Source of the DNA: Costus lasius
Lineage: Eukaryota; Streptophyta; Magnoliopsida; Zingiberales; Costaceae
NCBI GenBank assembly: GCA_027563935.2
Contig: CM050450.1
Location: forward strand, 26,957,439 to 27,021,438
DNA: 64,000 nucleotides
Direction: 5' to 3'
A program made the translations under genes and the position numbers. The notes below the pieces were generated by a model. The model worked only from the letters and a program-made list of their open reading frames with translations, made no database searches and was not told the origin of the DNA. Shown piece by piece: positions 11,892-24,800 of this stretch; within the stretch, counting starts at the first letter, position 1; each line of letters starts with the position of its first letter.

Positions 11892-13939
11892 GTGCTATGT
11901 CGCACGAGCGGTTTCCACTTCCGCTTTCGCCGGCGAGCTGAGTTTTTCAAGCTAGTTTTCTGTCATGGGAGCGAGGGGTTTTTGGCATTGTGTCTCACCT
12001 CTTCGTCCCCCTCTTTATGTTGCAAAGTTTCTAGGGACGATAGGAGGAAGCGCAAGTCGTTAGGGTTCGCCGGAAGTGAAGATGAAGGCGGCGTTGCTTC
12101 ATCTTCACCGAAGCCGGTGAAGTTTTATCACTTCGTCTATAGTGTCAGCCCAACGCTGCTTCAGATATTTTCCTTTTCCTCTCATTCTTGTTTGTTTAGT
12201 GGTGTTTCATGGTTTGTTGGTCAGTTCAACGGTGGTGGCATTGCCATCTAACCTAGTCATGTCTTGTTGGAAAACTCTAGGCATCATCCAGAGTTTGCTG
12301 TGAGTGGTTTGGGGCCACTGATACTTTGCCAATGTTTGGAATCGAAGGTTGGGAGACGGTCCAACATTCGTTGGAGACCTCGTCGACGCTATCGTAAGCT
12401 TCGGCTCTAGCGGTCACGACGAAAGTCAGTGATGCCAAGTTAGGTTAACTTAAGGTTAATCCGATTGACCAGCTCAATTTGGTCTGGACCGATTGAATTT
12501 GGGCTAAGTCAAGCACTGATTTGGGTTTGGTCAACAACTTGACCAGTTCAATTTTAGCTCCGACCCAGAGTAAGTTTTTGGACTGGTTCGGTTCGATTTT
12601 GGTCGGATCATAACCGGTTCAGGTAGTCAATAGAAAACTTATGAAAATTTTCATCTATTGGTACTAAGATTGTCTCTAAATGATTCATAGTTTAAAAGTA
12701 ATTTCATGTTTATGTTTCGGTCTAGCCTGGTTTAGTGTGAATTGAGCCGGTTCAGTGTAACTTTAGCTAGTTTCATGGGATTTAGGTCTAGTTTAGTTGA
12801 ACCAAGATCAATTCCTTAAGTTTTAGATTATGGTCTATCCAGTGCTAGCGTTAGTTTAATTATTCGATGCCTATTTGATTGTATTTGTATATAAATCTAT
12901 TATGTGGACAAGTTGATTCACCAGATTAGATTCTTCTAATGTCCTTAAGTTTAACTAGATTTTGTTGGCATTGTTAAGGTAAGTCTTAAACCAGTTTCAT
13001 ATAATTTTCATATCTTAGAATTAAGTTATTTTTAGTATTTCATTATATAGTTATATCAGTTTATAATTCAAGTAATATTAGGTGTACATCTTCACTTAGC
13101 TTATTACAAATTTCTAACATACATATAGAATGTGATGATTCATAATACCAGTAAAGCATTTTGTACATTATGTCATTATGTACTTTATGTTATAGCATAC
13201 TAGTATTTAGGGTCCAATTATAGCATGCCTTGGACTCGTGACACACTATGGTTAGTGTGTTCACCACATGTGAGTGAGATTTCAAGTAACGACCCACAGG
13301 TTAAACTAGTTAACTAGTAAAATAGTTTGTATACTTATATCATATTTGTATTGAATATTACCATTTATTGTGTCAGTATGTTTTCAGTTACAATTATCAA
13401 TATCCTGTTTAGTATTCAATATAGTATTCAGTTATAGTTGTTAAAGTTTTAATTTACTATTCTAAGTATTTGAGTTAAACTTTTAGTTCTTGTAGCTATT
13501 ATAAATCCATCTTGTTAGTGTAGTATATTATTTAATTTGCACTTTGTCATTTAAGTATCTTTTAGTTAATGTCAATTACACTCTTATATTATTATTGGTC
13601 TTTTCTCCTTTGGTTTCAAGGGACTATCCTTGCAATAGGGAGAGGCTTACTCAGCACTGTGGCTGAGGTTTGTTGATGTTTCAGGTAATGGTGTAGACTA
13701 AGGTGATCATGTCAAGGTTAAGAAGATATGATGTAAGGTTGATCTTGTAAGAAAAATCTTTGATGTAATTTTGATATTGTGATTGTAGTAAAAAAGGTTT
13801 ATTTGTAGTCTTTATTGGATGTTCTTTTAAATCTACTTGACCCAAGTTATTAGTTAGATAAGTTTTTATTTATTCAAAATTTTAATGTCATATAGGTTTT
13901 GTTGTTGTATCCTAGTATGGATTTATCGGGGGTAAAAAT
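11892..13939 (+). repeat. Probable chromovirus-like LTR remnant (left edge uncertain)
   Basis: The stretch runs from a GC-rich open frame (11892-12251, no recognised domain) through pyrimidine/AT-rich DNA to a block at 13600-13700 that resembles the 3' half of Tekay/Del-type LTRs. It ends at 13939 just before a PBS-like TGGTATCATAGC at 13941-13952, which differs by one base from the initiator-tRNA-Met site TGGTATCAGAGC. No gag or pol follows. The assignment rests on the PBS and its position; the left boundary is a guess. Confidence 0.4.
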
Positions 13940-13940
13940 T

Positions 13941-13952
13941 TGGTATCATAGC
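13941..13952 (+). other. Decayed initiator tRNA-Met primer-binding site
   Basis: TGGTATCATAGC differs from the canonical TGGTATCAGAGC by one base and follows GGGGGTAAAAATT, a common junction in gypsy chromoviruses. Confidence 0.5.
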
Positions 13953-15380
13953 AAAGGTTTAGGATTAAGGTTTAGCTAAGGCTAAGGTTAGGATTAAGGT
14001 TTGAACCTTAAGGGATCTTGAGAATAAGTTAAGGTTTAAGGCTTATAAGAGTTTGAACTTGAATCACGGTACTTTAATGAAATAAATTTGAAAGTTAAGA
14101 GTTAGTCTATTGCTTTGAGTGTTAGCTTATGTTGTGATACGAGAATGAACCTCATGGTTTAAAAGTTTTAAAGTTCAAACCAAAAGTTAAAGGTGCAAGA
14201 TACAAGTCTAAGATTAAAAGTTTTGAGATTTGTGAAACCTTTATGTTAGATAAAGCAAGTTGTTCTATTATATAGTTGAACTTTTTGTTTATGATTTTAA
14301 AGTTTGCTCTGCTTGTAGTTATAGATTTAAGAATTCGAGATTTTTAGAATCAGATGTGGTATTATGATTTGTGATAATATTGTTGATTTAACTAGTGCAC
14401 TTGCAATTTTCTTGAATGTTTGTTAAAAGCTTTGAATAAAAAATTATTCTAGAATGATTGTGGATCAGAAACTGTATGTACTTGTGCTAATGATTAAGAG
14501 TAAGCTTATGATTCATTTATTGTTCTCTTAAAAAAAAAATCATGATGCGAGATATATAGATGTTGATTGGGGATTATCCATACATATGTTAATATTGTTA
14601 TCACATCATTTGCAATTAAAGATGTGGTATATTTGTGTTTATAGATTTCTTTAATCAACTTGTGTTTGGTGGCTACTGTGGTTGCATTAGATTGATATCA
14701 AGTTCTGATTCATTAAAGATTAATGATGGGATCTTTTTAGTTGTGATATTAGTTGATATTATTATCAAGTTTGTTTTTATCTATGATTTAGTGAGTTTGT
14801 TTTCATGTGATTTTGTAATAACATTGGTTGTAATAGCATGAGTTTATTTCTTGAGATTTGGATGATTATTAAAGAAATATTTACTAATATTTACTAATGT
14901 TTTGGGGTATAACAATTCTAACCCCTTAAAGAAATTTGGTCCTCTAAATTTACTATTATTTGTTTTTAGACAAGCCTAAAACATTGAGTAGTCAAACCAA
15001 AGTTCATTCTCTCAATCTTAACATGCAACAGTTCAATCATCAGAATCTTAATGTAATTCTCAAATTATCTGCAACAATCTCTATTAACATAGCTCTTGGT
15101 CACCCTCTTTTAGAACCTTAGTTGCAAAATTAAGTTAATCCTATTAAACTTATCCATAAAATTAGGTGACTGTAATCATAGAGATCCCTCACTATTATTG
15201 GTTCATTTATTAGCATAGCTCGCGTGTTGTGTTGGTCCCTATGAACGTATAGGTCTTGGCCGTACCCCCGGGTCATAACAAAGTTGTACGTTTACTTGAT
15301 TAAACTTTATAGCTGATGAGTTTTTTTTTTAAGTCATACTTATGACCATTTCCCTACTTTCATCCTGATGGCTTTAGGCT
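13953..15380 (-). mobile_element. Minus-strand chromovirus 3' end remnant (PPT and LTR edge)
   Basis: On the minus strand the series around 14950-14904 reads AATTTAGAGGACCAAATTTC, then a TTTAAGGGG-type polypurine tract, then TGTTATACCCC. This is the usual layout at the 3' end of plant chromoviruses, with the LTR running left from 14914. The body to the right (to about 15380) carries no readable pol. It faces the plus-strand PBS at 13941, so two remnants of opposite orientation meet here. Confidence 0.45.
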
Positions 15381-15566
15381 GTGTTTAATAGGAAAGAAAG
15401 TTGAAAGAAAGAAAAGAAAAAAGGAAAAATAAAGGAGAAAGGAAAGAATTAAATATTTTTATCTTTGTGTTTATTTAGAGGAAATAAAAGTTAGAAAGAT
15501 TGATAAATATACCTCATCTTTTTATTTTTGTGCTGACGACGATGATGAGCAGCTATAGTGAAAAGA

Positions 15567-15695
15567 CAGCGATGATGAAGAGGCAGTGACAATGGCAATG
15601 ATTACCTAAGATTATCTTTTTGTATAAGGGTTATCTTTTGAACATTCTTCCTTATGGTTTTCTCTCTCAAAAGTCAAGCCAAGATATTACCTAAG
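15567..15695 (+). repeat. Left copy of a long direct repeat flanking the copia element
   Basis: It begins CAGCGATGATGAAGAGGC and ends GATATTACCTAAG immediately before the 5' LTR. The right copy is at 20763-20870. The left copy holds about 21 extra bases and a few substitutions. Confidence 0.9.
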
Positions 15696-15937
15696 TGTTA
15701 TGAATATTGTGGATGTCCATTCATCCTCTTTCAGTTTTATTTGATTATAAAACTTATATAACATAATTAACTTATGTATTTATTAATCATAAGTTATAAA
15801 TCTTTTGGGTTGCTATAAATAGAGCATCCCTTTTTGTATTGATATATAGAAAATGATATGAAATAAAATTTCTCTTATTATCTCAATTATTCTATCTCTT
15901 TATTACTTTGTTTATTAGTTTGTTTCATTTCATAACA
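15696..15937 (+). repeat. 5' LTR of the Ty1/copia element
   Basis: 242 bp, TGTTATGAATATTG to TTTCATAACA. A TATA-like CTATAAATAG lies inside. It differs from the 3' LTR at about nine positions counted by eye. Confidence 0.95.
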
Positions 15938-15959
15938 CGTTATCAACACGATGCTCTAA
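15938..15959 (+). other. Primer-binding site resembling a complement of tRNA-Ile inner region
   Basis: The bases directly after the LTR (CGTTATCAACACGATGCTCT) do not match the initiator tRNA-Met 3' end. Their reverse complement matches, with about three transitions in 22 bases, the D-arm to anticodon segment of nuclear tRNA-Ile(AAU) as I remember it. This suggests priming by an internal part of a tRNA. Confidence 0.5.
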
Positions 15960-18900
15960 CTAAGAAAGGTCTATCAGGTACAATATTTATTATTATGCAT
16001 TTCAATTCTGTGTTCAGAATTGTTAAATTTTAGTTAAAAAAAAACTCAATTGCGAGAATTCAAACCCGTGACTGCATATTTCGCCTAATTTTAACTTTGC
16101 TACCTCTTCCATTATTTTCTTTTGATTTTGTGTTTAACATATGATACGATGCAATGAGTTTAATTCATTTCTTAATCATTAGCTTTTTTTTATCTAAATA
16201 ATATTGAATATTATCTACCTTATTTTTATATTTTTATGATAATACTTAATTTATCAAATCTTGCAAAACTTGAGTTTATGGCTCTTGACATTATGGGGAA
16301 GAATTATTTATCTTTTTGTTCTTGACATTACTGGGAAGAATTATTTATCTTAGATCTAGAAATTTATTTTTCACCGGAAGTGGAAAAATAATGATTGTAA
16401 TCGTGGTCATGGTCGTGGATATGGATATGGTCGCGATAAAAATTCCAAGAACATTCTTTTCACCGAAAGTGAAAAAATAATGAAAATATTGATAAAAAAA
16501 AGGGTGTGAAGAATAGCAAACATGATGAAAATATGTGCTATCATTGTGGTGGCAAAGGCCATTGGTCACGTACCTGTCATACACCAAAACATCTTGTTGA
16601 CCTTTATCAAGAATCATTAAAAAAAATAAAAATATAAAGATAAAGACAAATTTTACTTGTGAAGATGGTAGTTTTGATTATGACCATATGGACATTACTC
16701 ATCTAGACATTGTTGATTTCTTTGCTGATCATTTAATTAGAGATGGTAGTGTTTAAAAAAAATAATTTCTTATATATTGATGTCTAATCTTAATTTTTTT
16801 TAGTTAATAAAATAATAAGTTTTGTTATCTTTTAAAATACATTTTTTGTTCTTTAGCATCATTTTTCTAACTATATGGACTTTTATTTTTCAATAAAAAA
16901 TGAGTATTCTTTGGTTGGCACCAACATCAATGAAGATATTTGTCTCGTTGATAGTGTAACAACTCACACAATTTTCAAGGATAAAAAATACTTTTCTTAT
17001 TTAACAATGCAAGAAGCTAATGTTAATACTATATCTGGTAGTACAAAAATAATTGAAGGCTCCGGAAGAGCTAATATATTATTACATGGAGGAATCAAAT
17101 TGCGTATTGATAATGCATTATATTCTACAAAGTCTCAAAGAAATTTATTAAACTTTAAAGATATCCGCCGAAATGGATATCATATCGAAACAACAAATGA
17201 AGGGAATATTGAATTCCTTTATATCACGAGACTTATATCAAGTAAAAAAATATATATTGAAAAAATTACCTTCATTTTCCTCTGGATTGTACTACACTTA
17301 TATTAAAACAATTGAAATATATAATATTGTAAACCAGACGTTTACAGATAATAACAAATTCATTATTTGGCATGATCGATTAGGTCATCCCGACCTATTA
17401 TGATATGAAAAATAATTAAAAATTCATGTGGGCACCTATTGAAGAGCCAGGAGATTCTTCAATCTAATAATTTCTCATGTGCTGCTTATTCCCAAGGAAA
17501 GTTGATAATTCAACCATCATCAGTCAAAGTTAGGACTGAATCTCCTGCATTTTTAGAACATATACAAGGTGATATTTGTGGACCAATACACCCACCATGT
17601 GAACCATTTAGATATTTTATGGTTTTAATTGATGCTTCAACTAGATGGTCACATGTTTGTTTATTATCAACCCGCAACCAGGCATCTGCGAGATTGCTTG
17701 CACAAATAATTCGACTAAAAGCTCATTTTCCACATTATCCAATTAAGAAAATACGCCTTGATAATGCTGGTGAATTTACATCTCAAGCTTTAATGAATAT
17801 TGTATGTCTATTGGAATTGATATTGAACATACTGTAGCACATGTTCATACACAAAATGGGCTTCCAGAATTATTTATTAAGTGCTTACAATTGATTGCAA
17901 GACCATTGCTTATGAGATCAAAGCTTCCAAATTCTACTTGGGGACATGCAATCTTGCATGCTGCAGTATTGATTCGCATCAGGCCAATAAGCTATCATAA
18001 GTTCTCCCATTTACAATTGGTTTTTGGTCAGGAACCTAATATTTCTCATCTAAGAATTTTTAGATGTGTTGTATATGTTCCAATTACTCCACCACAACGC
18101 ACTAAGATGAGTCCTCAAAGAAAGTTGGGAATATATATTGGATATGAGTCACCATCTATAATAAAGTATCTTGAACCATTAACATGAGATTTATTCATGG
18201 CTCGATTTGCCGATTGTCATTTTGATTAATCAAATTTCCCGATATTAGGAGGAGAAAAGAAGCAGTTGAAAAAAGACATTAGTTAGAATGAATTATCATT
18301 ATCTCATCTTGATCCTCGTACAAAACAATGCGAATTAGAAGTTCAAAGGATAATTTATTTACAAGGCTTAGCCAACCAATTACCAGATGCATTCATTAAC
18401 CCAAAAAGAGTAACTAAGTCATATATACCAACTGCTAATGCTCCAATAAAAATTGATATTCCTATTGAAAAATCTAGTATTGCAAATGAGTCTCAAGCAT
18501 GCATGAAGCGTGGCAGACCCATCAGTTCCAAAGATAAAAATCCTCGAATAAGAAAAGGAGCTAAAAAAATCAAGATGGTCGAATCGAGGATGTAATAACT
18601 CCAAAAGATTCCTCTGACATAATCAATATTTCAATTCTAGAAGAAACACAAGAAACTGAAATTTGTAAAAATAAAGAGATCTCAATAAATTATGTCATGA
18701 ATAGAATACAATGGAATCGACATGAAGTCAACGTTGACGATGTTTTTGCATATAATATAGCACTTGATATAATAAATGACAATGAGGATCATGAACCAAA
18801 GTTTATTTCAGATTGCAAATAAAGAGATGATTGACCAAAATGGAAAAATGCAATTGAAGCGGAATTAAATTCTCTTACTAAACGAAAAGTTTTTGGACCT

Positions 18901-20507
18901 GTAGTCCGTAAACCTAAAGGTGTAAAACCTATTGGATATAAATGGATTTTTGTACGAAAACGAAATGAGAATGGTGAAATTGTGAGATATAAAGCACGAC
19001 TTGTTGCTCAAGGTTTTTCACAAAGACCCGGTATTGATTTTGAAGAAACATATTCACATGTGGTTGATGCAAGTACGTTTCGGTACTTAATTAGTCTAGT
19101 AGCACAAGAAGAGCTCGATTTACATCTGATGGATGTTGTTACAGCCTATTTATATGGGTCTCTAGATAATGATATTTATATGAAGTTACCTGAAGGTTTT
19201 AATCTTCCTGAAGCACATAATTTATGTTCACGAGTAGATTATTCAATCAAGTTGAATAAATCTCTTTATGGGCTGAAATAATCTAGACGTATGTGGTATA
19301 ATCGCCTTAGTGAATATTTGCTAAAAGAAGGATATAAAAATAATCTCATTTGTCCATGTATTTTTTATTAAAAGATCTGAAAATGGATTTGGTATAATTG
19401 TTGTTTATGTTTATGACTTAAATATTATTGGAACTCCTAAAGAGCTTCTAAAAACTATAAATTGTTTAAAGAAAGAATTTGAGATGAAAGATCTAGGAAG
19501 GACAAAATTTTATCTTGGATTACAAATTGAATACTTAAATAATGAAATTTTTATACATCAAAATATTTATTTAGCAAAGGTGCTAAAAAGATTTTATATG
19601 GACATGTCACATCCGTTGTGCACTCCGATGGTTATAAGGTCATTAGATGTGAACAAAGATCCCTTTAGACCTCAAGAAAAGGATGAAGAACTACTTAGTC
19701 CTGAAGTACCATACCTTAGTGCAATTGGAGCACTAATGTACCTTGCTAATTATACACGGCCTGATATATCATTTGCTATTAATTTATTAGCAAGACATAG
19801 TTCTTCACCTACGCGAAGGCATTGGAATGGAGTTAAGCACATACTTCGCTATCTTAGAGGAACAATATATATGGGTTTGTTTTACTCAAAAGTGCCCTAG
19901 TCAGACTTAATTGGTTATGCAGATGCAGGTTATTTGTCAAATCCTCATAATGGTCGATGACAAACAGGTTATTTATATACATGTGGTGGAACAGCTATAT
20001 CATGGCGATCTATGAAACAGACCATAGCATCCACATCTTCTAATCATGCAGAAATCTTAGCTCTACATGAGGCAAGTCGAGAATGTGTTTAGTTGAGATC
20101 TATAATTCAATACATACGTAACACTTGTGGCTTATCTTCAAAGAAAATGATTCCGACAATCATATATGAGGATAATACTGCATGTATTACCTAGTTAAAA
20201 GAAGTGTACATTAAATGAGATAGAACAAAACATATTTCACCAAAAAAAATTTTCACTCATGATCTTCAAAAAAATGGTGATATAAGTATTCAACAAGTCC
20301 GTTCATGTGATAATCTAGTGGATCTATTTACCAAGGCACTTCCTACTTCAATATTTGAAAAGCTTGTATATAATATTGGGATTCGTAGACTCAAAGATAT
20401 CAATTGACATTTATAAATATAGTGTACTCTTTTTCCTTTATTAGATTTTTATCCCATAGGGTTTTTCCTAGTAAAGGTTTTAACGAAGCACATATTTTAT
20501 AATGGAC

Positions 20508-20520
20508 ATCCAAGGGGGAG
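20508..20520 (+). other. Polypurine tract of the copia element
   Basis: CCAAGGGGGAG lies immediately before the 3' LTR, the expected site for plus-strand priming. Confidence 0.85.
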
Positions 20521-20762
20521 TGTTATGAATATTGTGGGTGTCCATTCATCCTCTTTCAATTTCATTTGATTATAAAACTTATGTAACATAATTAACTTAT
20601 ATATTTATTAATCATAAGTTATAAATCTTTTGGGTTGTTATAAATAGAGCATCCCTTTTTGTATTGATATATAGAAAATTATATGAAATAAAATTTCTCA
20701 TATTATCTCAATTATTCTATCTCTTTATTACTTTGTTTATTAGTTTATTTCATTTCATAACA
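20521..20762 (+). repeat. 3' LTR of the Ty1/copia element
   Basis: 242 bp, same ends and length as the 5' LTR, about 96% identical by eye. Confidence 0.95.
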
Positions 20763-20870
20763 CAGCGATGATGAAGAGGCGGTGACAATGACAATGATAT
20801 AAGGGTTATCTTTTGAACATTCTTCCTTATGATTTTCTCTCTCAAAAGTCAAGCTACGATATTACCTAAG
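20763..20870 (+). repeat. Right copy of the long direct repeat flanking the copia element
   Basis: It starts with CAGCGATGATGAAGAGGC directly at the 3' LTR end and runs to GATATTACCTAAG, copying 15567-15695. Confidence 0.9.
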
Positions 20871-21006
20871 GACTTTTTCTTTAAAGTTGTCTTATAAATA
20901 ATTTTTTTAAGAAAAATTAACTTTCTATCCTACGCATGGTAATTTATAAATAATGCTTGAAAAAAAAAATTAGAAAATAATTCTAGACATAAACCTTCAC
21001 TAAAAA

Positions 21007-21139
21007 GCTCGTTTGGCCCCATTTTCGCACAATTTTTAAGGCAAAAGCAATGAGAAGGCAAGATTTTTAACTTCCAATAATTTTTTATTTTCTAGCTTAC
21101 TGTTGCACTTTGAAAGCAAAATTGAAGCCAAACGTGCCC
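21007..21139. mobile_element. Short MITE with CGTTTGGC ends
   Basis: The left end GCTCGTTTGGCCCC and the right end GCCAAACGTGCCC are inverted repeats around 130 bp of AT-rich DNA. No coding capacity. Confidence 0.5.
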
Positions 21140-21864
21140 TAAGAATTGAGGCAAGGTCACATTATTGACTAAATATGATGTCTAAGGCATCTACGAATTT
21201 TTTTTTTTTTTTAAAAAAAAATACTCTCTACCCAAGTGGTAACTTCTAAATGTATCATTCGATTATGAAAGTTTTGTTTACGCCCGTTTTTGTTAGCCTC
21301 TCTTTATTTCCATGTACAAAGAAAATCCTGAAAGTTGTAGGATGTAGAAAGTGGGAATTAGCTTCAACTTAGGCAAATGGCGTGCGGAAACAATGTTGCG
21401 GTTTGGAGGCTGTGTTGTGTAATTGGATTACTTGTTCATTAATCTACTCAATCATATAATTAATAGAATTATATTATTATTATTTTTTAATATCATTGTT
21501 AATCATATGATTAAACTATTTTAATTGGGCAAGCGCTATTTCAGATGTTGTATTCAGAGAAGAGTTAGAGAACCCACTATCAAATCCTGAAAAAAAAAAA
21601 TTCTAACAAGGGCCGTCAGATTCAAATGTAGAAACAAGATTTTGAACTCAACATTCTTAATTTAAACGAAATAATGTTTCAATTTTAACTAATCTACAAG
21701 ATTGGGTTCATCTTTCTCAGCACCTGCTTCGATGAGACTATCTGAATTAATCCAAAAAACAATTACTTGTCCAAACAGAAAAAGGTTCAATTTAGACAGA
21801 AAGAAGAACGCATAAACAAATCGCCATGTTTCGGGTCTCGTCGTCTAAAAATGGATGCAATTGA
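21140..21864. other. 3' flank of the CSLD gene
   Basis: AT-rich DNA with homopolymers. The part next to 21864 is presumably the CSLD 3' UTR. No other gene seen. Confidence 0.5.
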
Positions 21865-24800
21865 TTACGGGAAGCTGAAGGAGCCGCCAATTTGGGAACT
21901 GCTTCCGGCGGGAGGGTTGATGGCAACAACGAGCAGCGAAATGGTGATGGCCACGAGGCCCGACCACACGTAGATGATGGTGGGCGTCCTCCCCCTCCTC
22001 CCCATCAACCCCTTGGCGAATGGGTAAAGATGCGCCAGTACCCAGAAGCTGAAGAACACTCCACCCAGTAGCTTGCTCCACTGCGGGATCTCGCTGTAGA
22101 TAGTCCGGCTCACGCCCACCGCGATCGCGATCAGATTGACCATGATGATGGTCAATGGCGGGATCATCAGCGAGGTCCACTTCACCACGTACAGCTCCGC
22201 GAACTCGTCGTCCTCGTCGTCGCCCACCGACTTCGACGTCAGTGTGAAGCTGATCTCGATCCCCGCCACCACCTTCAGCAGTCCCTGCATCACAGCCGCA
22301 AGGTGCGCGCTCGTGCCGCCGATGAGCCAGAACTGCTCATTACGCCACCACTCCTCCAGCTCGATCCCCGACCACTTGATCTCCAGGATCGCCAGCAGGC
22401 AGAGAGTGAGCGTTATGACAAGCAAGTACGCGAGGAAGGTCACGCTGAGCGTCTGCACAATGAACTGGCCGGAGAAGAGCGAGAGCGCGGGAAGGAAGCA
22501 GTAGACAATAAGGAAGACGGAGGTGAAGGGGTAGATGCCAACGTTGAGGTACGCCACACGCTGTAGGAACTTCATCTTCGCCGTCGCCAGCATCGCGTTG
22601 TTGCGCGAGAAAAAGATCTCCACGGATCCCGTTGCCCACCGAAGCACCTGGTGAGTGGTGGCGGCAGAAAATTTAGAAAAATCAATTTTTTTTTTCGTAA
22701 ATTAAGATTGTAGAATCATCTGCTATGGATCTAGCATCACCTGATGGAGCCGGTCGGTGAGGTTAATTGGCGCGGTGCCGCGGAAAGCGTCACGTTTGGT
22801 CACGCAGTACACCGATTTCCATCCCCTGTTGTGCATTCTGTACCCAGTGACCACGTCCTCTGTTACGGACCCGTAGATCCATCCAACCCGCTGTCCCCAC
22901 TCCGTCTTCTCCTCGTACCAACACGAGATCACGCTGATGGCTTCCGCCACCGTGGACGCGTCGAGCAGGTCGCGCGGCACCGTGAGCGCGCCAGGCGGAC
23001 GGCCGTTCTTCACCGACGGGTGGTCTGCGAGCGGCCGCCCCTGGAACTCTGCAACCGGGATCGAGTCGATGAGGAAGCTCGAGTTCCCAAATTTCTTGGG
23101 GAATGTTGCGAGGTTCATGTCGCCGTCGTCATCATCGTAGTCGCCCATCCGCAGCGCGCGCGTCTCCTCTGCGTTTACACCTGCCGCCGCCCGAGGCTTC
23201 CGTTTTCGCGGGAGGCAGCAGCCGCAACACCCACTGCCGTGGTCTTTATCACGCGGGGGGTCGAAGCCGTAGATCGCGATCCGGCGGAAGAGGCAACCGG
23301 TGCCGACGTAAACAGGGCCTTGCAGGCCGTCGAGTGCGCGCATGTTGACGTCGAAGAAGACGGTGTTGTTGTTGGCGTATCGGTCGGAGGGATCGATACC
23401 CTCAAACCGCTGGGGAAACTGCACGTAGCAGAGGCGGTCGCCGCCGCGGTCCATCATGAAGCACATGCCCTCGCGGAGCGCCTGCGAATTGTAAATGTAG
23501 TGATCGCAATCGAGGTTAAGGATGAAGGGGCCGTTGGACATAATAGCGGAGGCGCGGACTAGCGCGTTCATGGCGCCCGCCTTCTTGTTGTGGTCATAGC
23601 CTGGACGCTTTTCGCGGGACACGTAGACAAGCATCGGCAATCGGATGTCCACATCCGTGAAATCGAGCGGCGAGTTCTCGTCGTTGCTGCCGTACAGCAT
23701 TTCGTCGCTTGGAGGCTTCAACATTACCTGCACAGAAAGGTAGGGATTATTTTAGGGTTCATCGATCGAATTTTGAAATTTTGGGTTAAACCTAGTGCAA
23801 AATCATACTTGTATGATTCCGGCATGATCGCCCTTGGAATGCTCCGATGAGGGGTTAATCCAAGTTCCCGGCCAATGCGTGCCATCGGCCATCCAAGTCG
23901 CCTTAGGGATCTTCACTGGCTCCACGGGATCGTCGCCGGCCTTTTCCCGCTGAAGATTCATCGCCTTAATCTCCTCACGAGCATGGAACGCGTCCGATCG
24001 GCGGCGAATGGAGTCCGGCAACCCGTTGATCCGGACCTTGAACTCGTCGTATTCCCTCTTCACCCTCCTCCGGTCCTTGACGAAGTCGGAGCGGACCTTG
24101 TTCTTGTATGGGTCCCTCTTAGAGCTGAAATAGCTCTCGGGGTTCCTCGGCTCGATTTTGTGCTTGCGGCAGAACGGGACCCAAATGTAGGCGAAGCTGG
24201 CGGCCTCCGCCATGGCCTCGAAGGTGAGGAGCGCGCCGCCGTCGTCGGAGACGTAGCAGGAGAGCTTCTCGACAGGGTAATCGGCGGCAAGGATGGAGAG
24301 AATGGTGTTGGCGGTGACAAGGACGGGTTCTTTCTCAGGGTCAGCGGTGGAGACGAATACGTCAATGCCGGGAAGATCGGATTTGCCGGTGGGGTTGTAG
24401 GGCGTCGGGGTTTCCAACTTTTCGGCGAGGACGGTGAGATCGGTGGCGCGGTTGACAGGGCAGAGCTTGGGGAGCTGGTCGAGGAGCCAGGAGAAGGCGA
24501 ACCAGAGCTCGCAGACGACGGACATGCCCCACAGCCAAATGGCGTCCTCGTTTTTGTGCTTCACTCGCCATGTGAGGAACAGAGCGAGGACGGCCATGCG
24601 GATGATGATGAGCAGCCTGTTTCACAAGTGTTCGGCATGTTATATCATAATATTATTTTTTTTCTTGTAATTATGTAATTAATTTAAATCAGTTGACTTT
24701 TAAGAAATTATTTTAATTGTCAATGAAATGCAAATAAAAAAGAGGCCCATTTTTTGACTTGCACCTACCAATAAATGACGTTATCAGCTAATGTTGGAAA

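Larger units (their letters stand above)
15938..20520 (+). pseudogene. Inactivated Ty1/copia gag-pol
   Basis: Gag is mostly deleted: a short N-terminal block (ALDIMGKNYLS, partly duplicated at 16278-16350) is followed by a Gly/Arg stretch and a CCHC zinc knuckle (CYHCGGKGHWSRTC, 16536-16577). Then follow protease (ICLVDSVTTHTI, 16940), gag-pre-integrase (IIWHDRLGHP, 17360), integrase with D-D-E positions kept (17439-18187), reverse transcriptase (18840-19480) and RNase H to a stop at 20407. Frameshifts near 17400 and 17800 and stops at 17401, 19279 and later break it. The RT catalytic YVDD reads YVYD (19406-19417). It cannot encode working enzymes. Confidence 0.9.

Noticed and set aside
11892..12251. 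A 119-aa open frame as a gene
   Set aside because: There is no recognisable domain, and it lies in a region that looks like the leader part of an LTR ending at the PBS near 13941.
22744..24678. Long plus-strand open frames (272 and 267 aa) opposite CSLD exons
   Set aside because: The minus strand encodes a complete CSLD protein with all catalytic motifs; the plus frames have no recognisable domain.
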